From positions 124,001-188,000 of the forward strand of contig SVPR01000001.1 in the NCBI GenBank assembly GCA_015065785.1: a stretch of DNA of 64,000 nt, given 5' to 3'. A program made the translations under genes and the position numbers. This document shows positions 62,986 to 64,000 of this stretch, one piece after another (the first letter of the stretch is position 1; every line of letters starts with the position of its first letter). The notes under the pieces are model-generated. The model saw only the letters and a program-made list of their open reading frames with translations, had not been told where the DNA came from and searched no databases. This DNA is from Oscillospiraceae bacterium. Its GTDB lineage: Bacteria > Bacillota > Clostridia > Oscillospirales > Acutalibacteraceae.

Positions 62986-64000
62986 TTAAGAATTTTCTGT
63001 TTGTGCATTATTCTTTTTAAAGAATTTAATAATGAAAACTATTAAAAATGAACCGAGAATCGGGAAAATAGAAGTAATTAACATACCTACCTTTAAACCG
63101 ATTTGTTCAGGCGTAAGATTTAAAGTATTACTCATATTTAAAGCAAATTGACTTACAGATATATTATCCACAACAATACCCATAAGCTGTGGTGCTAATG
63201 ATGCACCAAAGTCCCCCGCAGAAGCCATTAAGGCATACGCGGCAACTCCCACCCCTTTTACCTTTTCTTCCATAAGAATAAGCGTACCGGGCCATAACAT
63301 AGCGGTAAAAATACCTGTTAAAATACAAGCAACAAAACTTAAAATTGTGTTATTAGAAATACTTATTGTAAGATAACAAATCGCAGCACAAAGCATACTT
63401 ATAAGTAAAAATTTTGAAATGTTTTTACCACGCTTTGCGTATGTAATTCTTGTAATACCTAAAAGAATAGCGAACATAGCCATACCTAAAATATCGCCTA
63501 ATGCCTTATTAATATTTAAAGCGTTTTCCATATATGTAGAAATCCAGTTTGACATTGTGTTTTCAGCACAGCTACCTAAAAAGATGCAGCCAACACAAAG
63601 TGCCAAACCGATAGTTCTGTTTTTATTCTTTTCCTTATTTTTTTCTTGCGAAGCTTCTTCACTCATATCAGGGAAAGGCGAAATTTTGAACATTACGGCA
63701 GCAATGAGTGGTAATGCACCAATTAACAATACAAGATAAGACCAATTTTCATTGCCAAAGATTTTTAAGAACAAAGTGCTTATTACGACCATTGTAAAAA
63801 ATCCAAAAGCATAAAGAGAATGAAGCAAACTCATATCTTTCTGTGGATTTTCAGATGGAATTGCAGCGATTACAGGGCTTAGTAAAACCTCTGAAAGACC
63901 TGCAGAAACAGAGAAAATTATAGTACCAACAACTAAACCAACATAAGCATATTGCGGAAAGAAATTAGGTACTAATGCATAAATAAAAAGACCGAGTGAT
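62986..64000 (-). CDS. Major facilitator superfamily transporter (partial, 5' end beyond the window)
   Basis: About 338 C-terminal residues are visible; the reading frame stays open to the window edge, so the ATG at 63834 is internal. Around nine membrane segments, with a charged loop (MSEEASQEKNKEKNKNR) between the two halves. The segment SAGLSEVLLSPVIAAIPSENPQKDMSL at the visible start and the G-rich helices fit an MFS permease, possibly of a sugar-porter-like group, but the substrate cannot be told. It ends 18 bases before the trpB promoter box, with no clear terminator between. Confidence 0.82.
   Translation of the reverse strand, partial: SLGLFIYALVPNFFPQYAYVGLVVGTIIFSVSAGLSEVLLSPVIAAIPSENPQKDMSLLHSLYAFGFFTMVVISTLFLKIFGNENWSYLVLLIGALPLIAAVMFKISPFPDMSEEASQEKNKEKNKNRTIGLALCVGCIFLGSCAENTMSNWISTYMENALNINKALGDILGMAMFAILLGITRITYAKRGKNISKFLLISMLCAAICYLTISISNNTILSFVACILTGIFTAMLWPGTLILMEEKVKGVGVAAYALMASAGDFGASLAPQLMGIVVDNISVSQFALNMSNTLNLTPEQIGLKVGMLITSIFPILGSFLIVFIIKFFKKNNAQTENS

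Noticed and set aside
1..64000. CRISPR arrays, insertion sequences, prophage, tRNA or rRNA genes
   Set aside because: No regularly spaced repeats, transposase or phage proteins, or cloverleaf/rRNA sequences were recognised by eye; a tRNA scan would be the decisive check.

Overview
The window is a low-GC chromosomal segment of an endospore-forming Firmicute, most likely a gut-type member of the Clostridia (Ruminococcaceae/Oscillospiraceae-like). The evidence is strong AAGGAGG-type ribosome sites, TTGACA/TATAAT promoters, a T-box leader, an FMN riboswitch, and spore genes (spoIIE, spoIIM, spoIVFA/spoIVFB, cwlD). No phage, insertion sequence, CRISPR array, rRNA or tRNA was seen. Many true starts are TTG/GTG or lie a few codons inside the longest reading frame; starts here were moved to fit ribosome sites.

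Layout, left part. 1-2973: a two-component pair on the minus strand, the kinase cut by the window edge. 3205-8217: spoIIE, clpC and a PspC-like gene. 8263-11505: a self-contained two-gene unit, a GH3-type acyl-adenylating enzyme plus a condensation-type acyltransferase, with its own promoter and terminator. 11514-22275: a long histidine operon (yerC, hisZ, G, D, C, B, H, A, F, a clan-G glycosidase gene, hisIE) followed by a split ThrE-type exporter. 22273-24247: an unfamiliar minus-strand cassette (HTH protein, zinc-ribbon membrane protein, 59-residue acidic protein). 24518-28341: a minus-strand operon tyrS, HD protein, CmpB-like protein, iron alcohol dehydrogenase.

Middle. 28445-30917: a DUF2975/Cro-like/DUF4173 regulatory membrane operon with a direct repeat over its promoter. 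30935-31785: an FMN riboswitch controlling a riboflavin ECF component (ribU). Then acpP, proS, a MESH1-like HD hydrolase, the lysine/diaminopimelate genes asd-dapA-dapB (minus), queA-tgt, yajC, a YrzE-like gene and spoIIM. At 40991-42411 lies a tyrosine recombinase with a perfect 14-6-14 palindrome 41 bp upstream, a structured element and a 39-residue membrane peptide gene.

Right part, mostly minus strand: a GME-fold protein, radA, cwlD, a DUF2344/radical-SAM pair, spoIVFB/spoIVFA, an ABC-F ATPase, manA, a DEDDh exonuclease, a membrane M28 peptidase, a plus-strand GH95 fucosidase, xylB-xylA, a PnuC-type transporter with an attenuator-like leader, a TauE/SafE transporter and trpB behind a tryptophan T-box, and a truncated MFS transporter.

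Most striking points. (1) Genes left of about 42 kb are mainly plus and those right of it mainly minus, and the switch coincides with the recombinase and its dif-like palindrome, so this may be the replication terminus with a single-recombinase XerS-type system. (2) trpB appears doubly controlled: a UGG-specifier T-box, then an 11-codon mini-gene with a Trp codon whose end forms a hairpin with the trpB ribosome site. (3) The GH3/condensation pair looks like a small undescribed biosynthetic unit.
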